Origin: Flagellimonas profundi
GTDB taxonomy: Bacteria > Bacteroidota > Bacteroidia > Flavobacteriales > Flavobacteriaceae
DNA: 64,000 bases
NCBI RefSeq assembly: GCF_017313275.1
Contig: NZ_JAFLNM010000001.1
Location: forward strand, 372,001 to 436,000
Reading direction: 5' to 3'
The notes beneath the pieces were generated by a model. That model saw nothing but the letters and a program-made list of their open reading frames with translations. It did no database searches and was not told the origin of the DNA. The translations under genes were made by a program, and so were the position numbers. Of this stretch, positions 55,425 to 64,000 are shown piece by piece (the first letter of the stretch is position 1; each line of letters starts with the position of its first letter).

Positions 55425-56705
55425 TTATAGGCCTGTTGCCATTGTATGTTTACCCCTTTCGTCCACTAATTTTTTACGAACCTCCAAATGTCTGTAGGTG
55501 TCCAATGGGTTCAAAGCTCCTCCGTCGGATACTCGTGCACGTTCCAAAAGAGGTCGTACATCGGTAAGGTAGGCCTCCTGTAAAATTTCTTGGCACAAGG
55601 TTACATCGTGATTTTTTTGTGCTTCGCGAAGTGCCTTTTGGTCCACCAAAAGCGCTTTCGCATATGAAGAACGGATGGCTTCCAGGGATTGCATAAGATC
55701 TTCCAATGGATCTTTTATATTATGGCTGGCGTCAATCATCCAAGCTGGGTAAGGGTTTTGTGGATTGTTCTCCATTCCGTACACCAACTCATTGAAAATC
55801 AAGAAAAGGGAATATGGTTTTATGCTACCTACCGTGAGGTCGTCATCCCCATATTTGCTATCATTGAAATGAAATCCTCCCAGTTTGCCTTTCATCATTA
55901 GAGTGGCCACAATCTGTTCTATATTGGTGTTGGGCAGATGATGTCCCAAATCTACCAATGTAAAGGCTTTTGGCCCGCATTCATTGGCCAACATAAAGGA
56001 AGTGCCCCAATCTTGGATTACCGTGCTGTAGAAGTTTGGCTCGTAAGGCTTGTATTCTATAAACAGTTTCCAATCTTCGGGTAGGGTTTTATAGATTTCC
56101 TGTAAACTGTCCTGGGTGTTTTTGAGAACGGTCTGGAAATTGTTCTGGCCGGGAAAACTTGAACCATCGGCCAGCCAAACGGTCAAACTTTTGGAGCCCA
56201 ACTTTTCTCCCAAGCGGATAACATCGATATTGTGTTGTATGGCCTGTTCTCTTGCTTTGTCGTCCGTGCTGCAAAGCGACCCGAATTTATAAGAATGTTT
56301 TTGATCAGGTTGATCCTGGAAGGTATTGGAGTTCATGGCATCAAACTTAAGATCAAGCGATTTTGTCAAGGCTTTGATCTTCTCTGCATCTTCGGGAACA
56401 TCCCATGGGATATGCAGTGAAATGGCACCTGCGGATTTTGTCAGTGCATGGATAAGACCGACATCCTCAATTTTTTGCTCTAAAGTTCCGGGTTCCCCAT
56501 GAAAGGAGAACCTTCCAAAACGCGTTCCACCGGCACCCAAGGCCCAACTTGGAATGGCTACCTTAAAATCTCCGACTTTTTTTAGGATATTTTCAACATC
56601 ATGGCCCTTATTGGTAAGGTTATTGGCCAAAAAATCAAAACTTTGATCGTGTTTATCAAAGTTGTTTTGGTTGTGAGATGTTATCTGTTCTTTATTTAAA
56701 ATCAT
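55425..56705 (-). CDS. rhaI: L-rhamnose isomerase (RhaI type)
   Basis: 426 residues of the TIM-barrel sugar isomerase family used in non-enteric bacteria (RhaI type, as opposed to RhaA of E. coli). Landmarks: KVAIPSWALGAGGTRFGRFS, ISLHIPWDVP, VWLADGSSFPGQNNF, FIEYKPYEPNFYS and DLGHHLPNTNIE with metal-binding Glu/Asp/His. It converts L-rhamnose to L-rhamnulose. Eleven bases separate the stop from the kinase start. Preceded by a hairpin terminator (56722-56753) inside the operon. Confidence 0.92.
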   Translation of the reverse strand: MILNKEQITSHNQNNFDKHDQSFDFLANNLTNKGHDVENILKKVGDFKVAIPSWALGAGGTRFGRFSFHGEPGTLEQKIEDVGLIHALTKSAGAISLHIPWDVPEDAEKIKALTKSLDLKFDAMNSNTFQDQPDQKHSYKFGSLCSTDDKAREQAIQHNIDVIRLGEKLGSKSLTVWLADGSSFPGQNNFQTVLKNTQDSLQEIYKTLPEDWKLFIEYKPYEPNFYSTVIQDWGTSFMLANECGPKAFTLVDLGHHLPNTNIEQIVATLMMKGKLGGFHFNDSKYGDDDLTVGSIKPYSLFLIFNELVYGMENNPQNPYPAWMIDASHNIKDPLEDLMQSLEAIRSSYAKALLVDQKALREAQKNHDVTLCQEILQEAYLTDVRPLLERARVSDGGALNPLDTYRHLEVRKKLVDERGKHTMATGL

Positions 56706-56721
56706 AAGGTCTTGTCATCTT

Positions 56722-56753
56722 TAAAAACCGTAGGCCATGATCTGGCCTACGGT
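56722..56753 (-). terminator. intrinsic terminator between rhaEW-type gene and rhaI
   Basis: On the minus strand ACCGTAGGCCA pairs with TGGCCTACGGT (11 bp, five-base loop) and is followed by TTTTT. It lies 33 bp downstream of the aldolase-dehydrogenase stop and 17 bp before the isomerase start. It should let only part of the transcripts through, or act as a stability element. Confidence 0.75.
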
Positions 56754-56786
56754 AATACTTGAATTTAAAATAAACTAACTCAAAAC

Positions 56787-58886
56787 CTATCTTGTAAATG
56801 CATTGGCCATGCCGCCATCCACATTGATAATGTTTCCAGTACTTTTATCCAGTAGGCCAACAAAGGCAAATACCCCATTGGCAATATCTTCTGGATATAT
56901 AATTTCGTTGAGCAGATTTCTTTTCGCGTAGTGTGCAGGTAGGTCTTCCACTTTTATTCCATGGGCCTTGGCACGTCCTTCGGCCCATTCACCTTCCCAT
57001 ATCTTGCTTCCTACGATCACTCCATCGGGATTTACGGTGTTTACGCGGATTCCTTTGCCTCCAAGTTCTGCCGCCAGTAAACGTACCATGTGCATCTGGG
57101 CTGCTTTAGCAGTTCCGTAACCTACATTATTAGGTCCGGAAACCAGTCCATTTTTACTGGCAATGCTAATAATATCCCCGCCCAAATCTTGTTTGTTCAT
57201 AATATCCACTCCTTGCTTATAGAGCTCGAACTGACCTTTCACCAATACATTCTGGAGCAAGTCCCAATCTTTTTCAGTGGTCTCTTCCAATGGTTTTGAT
57301 ATAGCCAAACCTGCACTGTGGATCACTAAATCCACTCCGCCAAATTCCAGGCAAGCGGACTTGTAAGCTTTCTTGATCGAATCGGAACTGGTTACATCAC
57401 AAACGGCATAACTTGCCACATCCCTTGGGTAGGTTTCCACAGCTTCTTTTAATCTGTCTTCGGCAATATCAGTTAAAACCACATTGGCTCCTTGCTCTGC
57501 AAGCTTATCTGCTATGGCTTTGCCAATACCGCCCCCTGCGCCTGTGACCAATGCCACTTTTCTGGATAACGGCTTTTCCTTCGGCATACGTTGCAACTTA
57601 GCCTCTTCCAACAACCAATATTCGATGTCAAAGGCCTCTTGTCTTGGCAAAGAGGTATAGGCAGAAATTGCCTCTGCTCCACGCATCACATTAATAGCGT
57701 TGATGTAAAACTCACTTGCTACACGTGTGGTCTGCTTGTTTTTTGAGAAACTGAACATTCCAACACCTGGATAAATAATGATGACCGGATTGGGGTCACG
57801 CATGGCAGGACTGTTGTCGTGCTTGCAGTTTTCATAATATGCTGCGTATTCTTTTCTATATTGTTCGAATGCGGGTTCTAATTTTTTGAGAACATCTTCT
57901 GTATTGGATAAATCTTCTTCTGGATCCAGGGTCAAAACCAATGGTTGGATTTTTGTCCTTAAGAAGTGATCAGGACAAGAAGTCCCCATTGGGGCTAGTT
58001 TCTGCAAATCATTACTGTTGATATACTCCATCACCACATCAGCATCGGTAAAATGACCGATCATACGGTTTTCAGAAGAACACAGTCCACGTAAAAGTGG
58101 CATCAACTGGGCCGCTTTTTCTTTTCTTTGGTCTGCAGGCAAGGATTCCACTTTCTGTCCTCCAAAAACTTCACCTTGTTCCTTTATTTTTTTCTCAATG
58201 TATTCAGAAGCCATTTCAATGACTTCCAAACTGTTGATATAGCATTCATAAGAAGTGTCTCCCCAAGTAAACAAACCGTGGCTCCCTAAAACAATACCTC
58301 TTATACCGGGGTTTTCGTTCAAACATTTTTCCAATTGAAGCCCAAGGTCAAACCCAGGTCGTTGCCATGGTACCCAGCCCATGGTATCTCCCCAAATTTC
58401 CTTGGTGACCTTTTCACTGTCCTTCGCGGCCGCAACGGCAATCAACGCATCTGGGTGCAAGTGATCAATATGTTTAAAAGGAAGTAATCCGTGCAATGGG
58501 GTGTCGATTGAGGGGGCTCGACTGTCCAAATCATAAATACAGTGGTTGAATAGTCCTACCATCCTATCTTCATCGTGCAATCCTTTGTAGACCTTCTTCA
58601 AATTTCTTAATCGTTCGGTATAAAGACCTGCAATTCCTGAACGGGTTAGGGTTCCGATATCACCTCCAGATCCTTTAATCCACATTACTTCAACGTCTTC
58701 GTTGGTCAGAGGGTCTTTTTCAATAGTCTTACAACTTGTATTTCCCCCTCCGTAGTTCGTAATCCTTAAATCGGAGCCCAAAATATTGGACCTATATAGG
58801 AACAGGGCCACTTGGTCATCACCAAGTTCCAAGGCCTTTTTTTCGTCCCATAGATAATCCACGTGTTTAAAAGTCTTAATCCCCAT
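56787..58886 (-). CDS. rhaD: bifunctional rhamnulose-1-phosphate aldolase/lactaldehyde dehydrogenase
   Basis: 699 residues, a fusion often written RhaEW. The N-terminal class II aldolase-type part (about 1-420) has NYGGGNTSCKTIEKDPL near residue 40, IKGSGGDIGTLTR and HGLLPFKHIDHLHPDALIA, with metal-binding His residues. The C-terminal SDR part (about 435-699) has TGAGGGIGKAIADKL and Tyr-x3-Lys (YGTAKAAQM near 590). It cleaves rhamnulose-1-phosphate to dihydroxyacetone phosphate and L-lactaldehyde, then oxidises lactaldehyde to lactate. First gene of the operon, divergent from the GntR regulator with 99 bp between. Confidence 0.93.
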   Translation of the reverse strand: MGIKTFKHVDYLWDEKKALELGDDQVALFLYRSNILGSDLRITNYGGGNTSCKTIEKDPLTNEDVEVMWIKGSGGDIGTLTRSGIAGLYTERLRNLKKVYKGLHDEDRMVGLFNHCIYDLDSRAPSIDTPLHGLLPFKHIDHLHPDALIAVAAAKDSEKVTKEIWGDTMGWVPWQRPGFDLGLQLEKCLNENPGIRGIVLGSHGLFTWGDTSYECYINSLEVIEMASEYIEKKIKEQGEVFGGQKVESLPADQRKEKAAQLMPLLRGLCSSENRMIGHFTDADVVMEYINSNDLQKLAPMGTSCPDHFLRTKIQPLVLTLDPEEDLSNTEDVLKKLEPAFEQYRKEYAAYYENCKHDNSPAMRDPNPVIIIYPGVGMFSFSKNKQTTRVASEFYINAINVMRGAEAISAYTSLPRQEAFDIEYWLLEEAKLQRMPKEKPLSRKVALVTGAGGGIGKAIADKLAEQGANVVLTDIAEDRLKEAVETYPRDVASYAVCDVTSSDSIKKAYKSACLEFGGVDLVIHSAGLAISKPLEETTEKDWDLLQNVLVKGQFELYKQGVDIMNKQDLGGDIISIASKNGLVSGPNNVGYGTAKAAQMHMVRLLAAELGGKGIRVNTVNPDGVIVGSKIWEGEWAEGRAKAHGIKVEDLPAHYAKRNLLNEIIYPEDIANGVFAFVGLLDKSTGNIINVDGGMANAFTR

Positions 58887-58915
58887 CAGGTTATTTTTTT
58901 TATTATTGTTGTTGG

Positions 58916-58923
58916 TAAATGTA
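58916..58923 (-). promoter_or_regulatory. candidate -7 element of the rhamnose operon
   Basis: Minus-strand TACATTTA is seven of eight for TAnnTTTG, about 30 bp upstream of the aldolase start. The shared 13-bp motif 58945-58957 lies 21 bp further upstream, over the expected -33 box. Confidence 0.4.
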
Positions 58924-58944
58924 GTTACCCATTTTCTATTAAGT

Positions 58945-58957
58945 GTTCTGCACTGTT
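58945..58957 (-). promoter_or_regulatory. candidate operator AACAGTGCAGAAC
   Basis: Minus strand of 58945-58957. The same 13-mer with one change (AACAGTACAGAAC) is found upstream of susC at 60061-60073, in the same orientation relative to transcription. It lies in the divergent spacer between the regulator and the aldolase gene, so one site may control both. Confidence 0.6.
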
Positions 58958-58985
58958 AAGTAAACCTGTCCTAAAAGTTAGTAAA

Positions 58986-60014
58986 ATGTTGGAATTAATT
59001 GACATAAAAGAAGAATCCAAAGTACCCAAGTACAAACAGATAGTAGATTCCATTTTGGCAGCCATCGAAAATGGCAAGATAAAATTGGACGATAGGTTGC
59101 CATCGGTGAACGAACTATTGATCGAATTTGATATTTCTCGGGATACTGTGGTAAGGGCATACGATCATCTTAAGAAAAACAAGATCATTGAATCGGTTCC
59201 GGGAAAGGGCTATTATGTGAAAAGAGATCAACTGGCTCTAAAGGCCAAGGTTTTTCTGTTGTTCAATAAACTTAGTCCCCATAAAAAAATAATCTATGAT
59301 GCATTTGCCAAGACCTTGGGCGATAACGCAACCATCGATTTTTTTATCTATGAAAACAATTACAGGCATTTTAAGGAATTGATCCTGTATTCAAAAACAA
59401 GGTCCTATACCTATACACATTACGTAGTGATCAGTCACTTTGAAGAAGGTGGGGATGATGTGCTCCGTTTTATAAAAAAGGAGATTCCTTTGGAAAAATT
59501 GATCGTGCTGGACAAAAGACTGGATGGATTGCCCAATACCGTGTCCAGTATTTATCAGGATTTTGAGCAAGACATTTATTCGGCCCTCGTAAAATTGAAT
59601 CCAAAACTTAGAAAGTACAAACAACTCAAATTACTTCTTCGAAAAAAAACATATCATCCGATAGAGATCAAAAAAGGGTTCATTAAGTTCTGTGGGCAAT
59701 TTGCTTATGAGTTTGGTATTATTGAAGAGATCGAATCCAGTGAAATAGAAAAGGAAACCGTATACATTAACCTTAAGGAGAACGACCTTGTGATTTTAAT
59801 AAAGAAAATCAAACAATCCAAATATGTATTGGGTAAGGATGTAGGAATTATTTCTTACAATGAAACTCCCTTAAAGGAAGTGCTATTGGATGGTATTACG
59901 GTAATTTCCACGGATTTTGAGAATTTAGGAAAAAAGGCAGCGGAAATTGTTTTGAAAAACCAAGCTATTTATACCGAAAATCCGTTTTATGTGATTACTA
60001 GAAACTCGCTTTAG
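58986..60014 (+). CDS. GntR family transcriptional regulator with periplasmic-binding-like sensor
   Basis: 342 residues from the ATG at 58986; an upstream frame open from 58863 runs back over the divergent promoter and is not used. An N-terminal winged HTH of GntR type (KYKQIVDSILAAIENGKIKL, DRLPSVNELLIEFDISRDTV, VRAYDHLKKNKIIESVPGKG) is followed by a LacI-like sugar-sensing domain (SYTYTHYVVISHFEEGGDDV onward). Divergent from the rhamnose operon, so L-rhamnose or rhamnulose is the probable effector. Whether it represses or activates is not shown by sequence; sites overlapping the -33 region suggest repression. Confidence 0.88.
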   Translation: MLELIDIKEESKVPKYKQIVDSILAAIENGKIKLDDRLPSVNELLIEFDISRDTVVRAYDHLKKNKIIESVPGKGYYVKRDQLALKAKVFLLFNKLSPHKKIIYDAFAKTLGDNATIDFFIYENNYRHFKELILYSKTRSYTYTHYVVISHFEEGGDDVLRFIKKEIPLEKLIVLDKRLDGLPNTVSSIYQDFEQDIYSALVKLNPKLRKYKQLKLLLRKKTYHPIEIKKGFIKFCGQFAYEFGIIEEIESSEIEKETVYINLKENDLVILIKKIKQSKYVLGKDVGIISYNETPLKEVLLDGITVISTDFENLGKKAAEIVLKNQAIYTENPFYVITRNSL

Positions 60015-60060
60015 GATATATTCTTCAAATTTTACAACGCTAAAAATTATTCCGTATCAG

Positions 60061-60084
60061 AACAGTACAGAACGGAATAGTTCT
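60061..60084 (+). promoter_or_regulatory. candidate operator upstream of susC
   Basis: AACAGTACAGAAC (60061-60073) matches the 13-mer of the rhamnose promoter at 12 positions. It runs into AGAAC-GGAATA-GTTCT (60069-60084), an inverted repeat. A -7-like TAACATTG follows at 60100-60107. Confidence 0.55.
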
Positions 60085-60099
60085 CCCCTAACATTATCT

Positions 60100-60107
60100 T
60101 AACATTG
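60100..60107 (+). promoter_or_regulatory. candidate -7 element TAACATTG of susC
   Basis: Seven of eight with TAnnTTTG, 103 bp before the ATG, implying a long leader. An imperfect repeat CCCAA...TTGGG (60151-60176) lies in that leader. Both are weak. Confidence 0.3.
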
Positions 60108-60210
60108 TGGTGAATCAATTGCCAAACATGTGATTGTGATTCATTTTTGGCCCAATTTACATGCACAAATGTTGGGTCGATTACACAAATTAATTAACTA
60201 AAAACAAACT

Positions 60211-63200
60211 ATGAGGACTAAAAAGACATTATGGTTAGGGGTTCTTTTTATGGCTATCTTCTGTGGCTTTACAGCCAATGCACAACAGCGGATTACTGTA
60301 AGCGGAACTGTTACAGATGCAGAAACAGGCCAACCCTTACCTGGGGTTACCGTTGTTGAACAAGGTACTACAAACGGTACAAGTGCAGATTTTGATGGTA
60401 ATTATTCCATCGATGTTGCTTCAGATGCAGTATTGACCTTTTCTTCCGTGGGTTATGCAGCACAGAACATTCCTGTGAATGGAAGAACACAGATTGATTT
60501 AAGTCTTTCTGTGGACAGTCAGCAACTGGATGAGGTTGTAATTGTTGGATATGGTACCCAGACCAGTAGAAAGGTAACAGGTGCTGTTCAACAGATTGAC
60601 TCAGAGCAACTTGCAGACATACCTGTTCCACAGGTAACACAAAAATTGCAAGGTAGATTGGTTGGTGTACAAATTAACCAAACTACTGGTAAGCCGGGTC
60701 AGGGAATTCAAGTAAGAGTTCGTGGACAGGCTTCCATATTGGCAGGTAGTGATCCATTGTATGTGGTTGATGGTTTCCCAATTGTTGGGGATATCAGTTC
60801 CATTAACCCGGATGAAATTGAAAGTATCAGTGTTCTTAAGGATGCGGCTTCAACTTCATTATATGGTTCCAGAGCCGCCAACGGTGTTGTGCTTATTACC
60901 ACTAAATCGGGTAAGACCGAACAGGGAGGCTTTTCCATTAGCTATTATGGTGGTGTTCAAACAGTACCACAAAAGGGACGTCCCGATTTGATGAACGGAA
61001 CTGAATTTGCCCAGTTTAAAAAAGAATCTTACGAAGATTTGGGTCAACCGGTCCCTGAACCATTTCAAAATCCGGAACAGTACGGAGAAGGTTATAACTG
61101 GTACGATGCCATGTTGAGAACCGCTCCTATACAAAGTCTGAACATAAATTGGAACGCTAGAGGCGAAAGATCATCCGTTGCCGTTGTGGCCGGGGTTTTT
61201 CAACAGGAAGGGGTAATGATAAACTCAGACTTTAAAAGATATTCCTTAAGGGCCAATTCTAAATTTAAATTAAACGACCAATTGGATTTGGGAATATCTG
61301 TAGCACCTACATATACCATAGATAATCTTCCGAGTTCGGATGGTGCCTTCTATGCTACCAACGTAAATGCAGGAATACCTGGGGGCCTTCTTACAAACGC
61401 CATGCAAACCTGGCCAATACTTCCCTATCAAAATGAAGATGGAACACTGCCATTAACAGCTTGGATTCCTGGTATTAGTGCGTTCCCAACACCAAACTGG
61501 TACAGGGCGGCCAAAGAAATTAAGAATGAAACAAAATCCATGAGGGTTTTGGGTAATGTTTATTTGCAGTACAAGCCAATCGATGGGCTAACTCTAAAAA
61601 CCTCCATCAACGGGGATTTCGGGAATTCTTCCTTCTTTAACTTTAGCCCATCAACAGTATCTACAACATTTGCTGCTTTGCCTCCGGCGATTGCAACCTC
61701 TATCAGAAGAGAAAGCAAATACTTGAGCTGGTTGAATGAAAATACCGTGACCTATGCCAAATCTTTTGGAGATCACAATTTTGAAGTTTTGGGTGGTATT
61801 TCCTATCAAAAGTATGAAGCGGATAATACACAATTGTACCTCTCCAATTTCCCGGATGACAGGGTAAGGACGATCCAATCTGCTTTGAATATTGACAGAA
61901 CCCGTTCTTTCAATAATATCAACGAATGGAGTTTGACATCATATTTTTCTAGGTTAAACTACGATTATAACGGTAAGTACTTGATTACACTGGCACTTAG
62001 ACGTGATGGTTCGTCAAGGTTTGGTTCCAACAACCGTTGGGGTAACTTCCCTTCAGTTTCTGCTGGTTGGGTGTTCTCCGATGAGGATTTCACTGAAAGC
62101 TTGGACTTTATGAGCTTTGGTAAAATTAGAGCGAGTTACGGTATAATCGGTAACAACAATATTGGTAACTACACGCAGTATGCTTTGGTAGACAATTCGT
62201 TGAATGCCGTTTTTGGCAATACTATTGCCAGTGGTGCCGGAGTAACAACATTAGGAAACTCTAATTTAGGTTGGGAAAGAACTAAACAGCTGGATATTGG
62301 TCTGGATTTGAGGTTCTTTGATAACAGAGTGGAATTTATTTATGACTACTACAAAAAGAACACTACGGATTTATTGTTCAATGTTGACATTCCCCAAGAA
62401 TCTGGATTCACAAACTTCAACGATAATGTTGGTGAGATTGAATTCTGGGGTCATGAATTTGCTGTGATCAGCAGAAACATTTCCAATGACAACTTTACAT
62501 GGACTACCAATTTCAATGTAGCTTTTAACAGAAACAAAGTAATTTCTTTGGCGGATGGTGTTGATAGGATTTTTAACCCGGGAGGTGCGTACACAAGTAT
62601 CACTCGCCCAGGAGAACCACTAGGTCAATTCTGGGGATTGATTCACGATGGTGTTTACGACAACCAAGCGGAGTTTGATGCTTCACCAAGAGCTGTTGAA
62701 TCTGAAGTGGGAACCGTAAAATTTGTGGATGTAAATGGAGACGGGGTCATCACTTTTGGTAATGAAAACGATGATAGAACCGTAATTGGTAACCCATTCC
62801 CAGATTACATCTTTGGTCTTACCAACGACTTTAAATACAAGAATTGGGATGCCAGTATCGTAATCTCCGGTTCTGTAGGTAACGATATTGCAGTTACCAA
62901 CGACCAAGGTACTACCAACTTGGATGGTGTGTTCAACGTGCTTAGAGATGTGAAGGATCGTTGGAGATCTCCTGAAAACCCTGGTAGCGGAAGATATGGT
63001 AAAACCACTGGCGCAACATTTATGGAGCGTGACTGGTTCAGCTCCAGGTTTATAGAAGATGGAAGTTACTTAACTGTGAAAAACATTACCGTTGGTTATA
63101 GTTTTCCACTTAGAGAGACATCTTTCCTTAAAAGAGCACGACTTTACGGTTCAATTCAGCAAGCCCTTGTAATTACAGGCTACAGAGGTGTGAACCCGGA

Positions 63201-63312
63201 AATTAGTACTACTACCCAAGGACAGCAAGCCAATGCACTTGCCCTGGGTTACGATTGGGGTGCATATCCTGTTCCCAGAACATTCACTTTAGGCTTCAAT
63301 CTATCATTCTAA
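60211..63312 (+). CDS. susC: SusC/RagA TonB-linked outer-membrane transporter
   Basis: 1033 residues. A signal peptide (GVLFMAIFCGFTANAQ) is followed by the carboxypeptidase-regulatory-like domain (SGTVTDAETGQPLPGVTV), the plug domain with GYGTQTSRKVTGAVQQID and VRGQASILAGSDPLYVVDG, then a long 22-strand barrel ending in FTLGFNLSF, a terminal Phe. SusC proteins import oligosaccharides across the outer membrane with energy from TonB. Its partner SusD follows after 10 bp. A regulatory site shared with the rhamnose operon points to rhamnose-containing oligosaccharide as cargo; substrate not proven. Confidence 0.93.
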   Translation: MRTKKTLWLGVLFMAIFCGFTANAQQRITVSGTVTDAETGQPLPGVTVVEQGTTNGTSADFDGNYSIDVASDAVLTFSSVGYAAQNIPVNGRTQIDLSLSVDSQQLDEVVIVGYGTQTSRKVTGAVQQIDSEQLADIPVPQVTQKLQGRLVGVQINQTTGKPGQGIQVRVRGQASILAGSDPLYVVDGFPIVGDISSINPDEIESISVLKDAASTSLYGSRAANGVVLITTKSGKTEQGGFSISYYGGVQTVPQKGRPDLMNGTEFAQFKKESYEDLGQPVPEPFQNPEQYGEGYNWYDAMLRTAPIQSLNINWNARGERSSVAVVAGVFQQEGVMINSDFKRYSLRANSKFKLNDQLDLGISVAPTYTIDNLPSSDGAFYATNVNAGIPGGLLTNAMQTWPILPYQNEDGTLPLTAWIPGISAFPTPNWYRAAKEIKNETKSMRVLGNVYLQYKPIDGLTLKTSINGDFGNSSFFNFSPSTVSTTFAALPPAIATSIRRESKYLSWLNENTVTYAKSFGDHNFEVLGGISYQKYEADNTQLYLSNFPDDRVRTIQSALNIDRTRSFNNINEWSLTSYFSRLNYDYNGKYLITLALRRDGSSRFGSNNRWGNFPSVSAGWVFSDEDFTESLDFMSFGKIRASYGIIGNNNIGNYTQYALVDNSLNAVFGNTIASGAGVTTLGNSNLGWERTKQLDIGLDLRFFDNRVEFIYDYYKKNTTDLLFNVDIPQESGFTNFNDNVGEIEFWGHEFAVISRNISNDNFTWTTNFNVAFNRNKVISLADGVDRIFNPGGAYTSITRPGEPLGQFWGLIHDGVYDNQAEFDASPRAVESEVGTVKFVDVNGDGVITFGNENDDRTVIGNPFPDYIFGLTNDFKYKNWDASIVISGSVGNDIAVTNDQGTTNLDGVFNVLRDVKDRWRSPENPGSGRYGKTTGATFMERDWFSSRFIEDGSYLTVKNITVGYSFPLRETSFLKRARLYGSIQQALVITGYRGVNPEISTTTQGQQANALALGYDWGAYPVPRTFTLGFNLSF

Positions 63313-63322
63313 AAATATTGTC

Positions 63323-64000
63323 ATGAAAAAAATAATAACAATAGTAACATTAATAGCGGCTGGCACGTTTATGTCCTGTAGCGAAGATTTTTTACAGCTT
63401 CCTCCGGAGGATTCTTTGAGCCAGACCATTTTCTTTGAAACACAAAGCGATTTTGAACAGGCCATCAATGCAACTTACGCACCGTTGCGTGATTTGCACG
63501 AGGTTGGTGCAGCTAACTTCCAAGGAGCATGGGGAATGGGCGAACTTCCATCCGATAACACTTATTACAAGTATAATCCTAATTATAGGGCGGTACAGGA
63601 TGGAGAGAGTATAGCCGACTTTTACGTAAATGATGGTAATGGTACCATTACAAACAAGTATACTACCAATTACTTGATTATAGCACGTGCAAACCAAATT
63701 CTCGCATTGATTGATGAGGTTGAGTTTGATGATAGTGCTGTTAAGGATAATGTTAGGGGGCAAGCCCACTTTCTAAGGGCGTTGGCTTATTTTGATCTAG
63801 TTCAATTCTATGGATCAGTTCCCTTGCACTTGGTACCGGTAACAGGTAGAGATGATGCTGCTTTGCCACTTTCTACACCTGATGCAATTTACACGCAAAT
63901 TTTAAGTGATGTTAACGAGGCTATAGGCTTATTGCCTTCGAAATCAGCTCAAGAAGAGGGTAGGGCCACACGCGGTGCCGCTCAAATGTTATTGGCCAAC
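63323..64000 (+). CDS. susD: SusD/RagB lipoprotein (partial)
   Basis: 226 codons up to the right edge. A lipobox ends in MSC19, so a surface lipoprotein. The SusD pattern is clear: DFLQLPPEDSLSQTIFFETQ, ATYAPLRDLHE, ARANQILALIDEV and GQAHFLRALAYFDLVQFYGS, VPLHLVPV. It binds glycans and forms the lid of the SusC transporter. The C-terminal half lies beyond the window, so more of the locus may follow there. Confidence 0.93.
   Translation, partial: MKKIITIVTLIAAGTFMSCSEDFLQLPPEDSLSQTIFFETQSDFEQAINATYAPLRDLHEVGAANFQGAWGMGELPSDNTYYKYNPNYRAVQDGESIADFYVNDGNGTITNKYTTNYLIIARANQILALIDEVEFDDSAVKDNVRGQAHFLRALAYFDLVQFYGSVPLHLVPVTGRDDAALPLSTPDAIYTQILSDVNEAIGLLPSKSAQEEGRATRGAAQMLLAN

Noticed and set aside
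58863..58985. Upstream in-frame extension of the GntR regulator
   Set aside because: It would cover the divergent promoter and operator and overlap the aldolase start; the winged-helix domain begins after the ATG at 58986.

Overview
The window comes from a Bacteroidota chromosome, most probably a marine Flavobacteriaceae (a Maribacter/Muricauda/Zobellia-like background is an inference; no marker gene is present to name a genus). The signs are a SusC/SusD pair, a DUF5916 protein, NIPSNAP, DUF3667, DoxX and Crp/Fnr families typical of flavobacteria, moderate-to-low GC, several TAnnTTTG-like -7 promoter elements, and weak ribosome-binding sites. I saw no rRNA, tRNA, CRISPR array, transposase or phage gene.

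Layout. 1-5.3 kb (minus strand): a cut-off DJ-1/PfpI protein, an NADPH-dependent FMN reductase, a DoxX protein, a small outer-membrane protein, a DUF5916 beta-barrel protein and a Crp/Fnr regulator. The DUF5916 gene sits between two ~310-bp direct repeats that carry the 5' end of the small outer-membrane gene and the 3' end of the crp gene. 5.5-14.3 kb: a mixed set (DUF3667, NTF2-like, UspA, TPR-S41 peptidase, CPBP protease, nitroreductase, a second Crp/Fnr, aldo/keto reductase) with two gene remnants. 14.3-20.2 kb: NIPSNAP, then a tightly coupled five-gene envelope cassette (LolA-like protein, two FtsX-type permeases, LolD-like ATPase, outer-membrane barrel). 20.5-23.2 kb: a P1B-4-like metal ATPase and a convergent DUF302 protein.

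23.3-35.0 kb (minus strand) is the most striking block. It reads, in order of transcription, HEPN-like protein, a 1656-residue pyruvate:ferredoxin oxidoreductase with a fused C-terminal ferredoxin, RnfC-D-G-E-A, a 69-residue membrane protein with four cysteines, a plant-type ferredoxin-NADP reductase and RnfB. Together these would couple pyruvate oxidation to an Rnf ion pump and to NADPH in what is otherwise an aerobic-type genome.

35.2-48.0 kb: two AraC regulators, an O-acetyltransferase, a GH3 lipoprotein, a Tat-exported molybdopterin dehydrogenase large subunit, and a small redox cluster (cyclophilin-like, NAD(P)-binding, two paralogous cupins, a zinc alcohol dehydrogenase with a Tat leader, an aldo/keto reductase) closed by a strong terminator. 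48.1-64 kb: a GH2 enzyme and an esterase face each other across a bidirectional terminator. A complete L-rhamnose operon follows (aldolase-dehydrogenase fusion, isomerase, kinase, lactate dehydrogenase, NCS1-type permease). A divergent GntR-type regulator and a SusC/SusD pair come next. A 13-bp motif is shared by the promoters of the rhamnose operon and of susC, which argues that the GntR protein controls both. The scheme is: SusC/D imports rhamnose-containing oligosaccharides; rhamnose is cleaved to dihydroxyacetone phosphate and lactate; LldD turns lactate into pyruvate.
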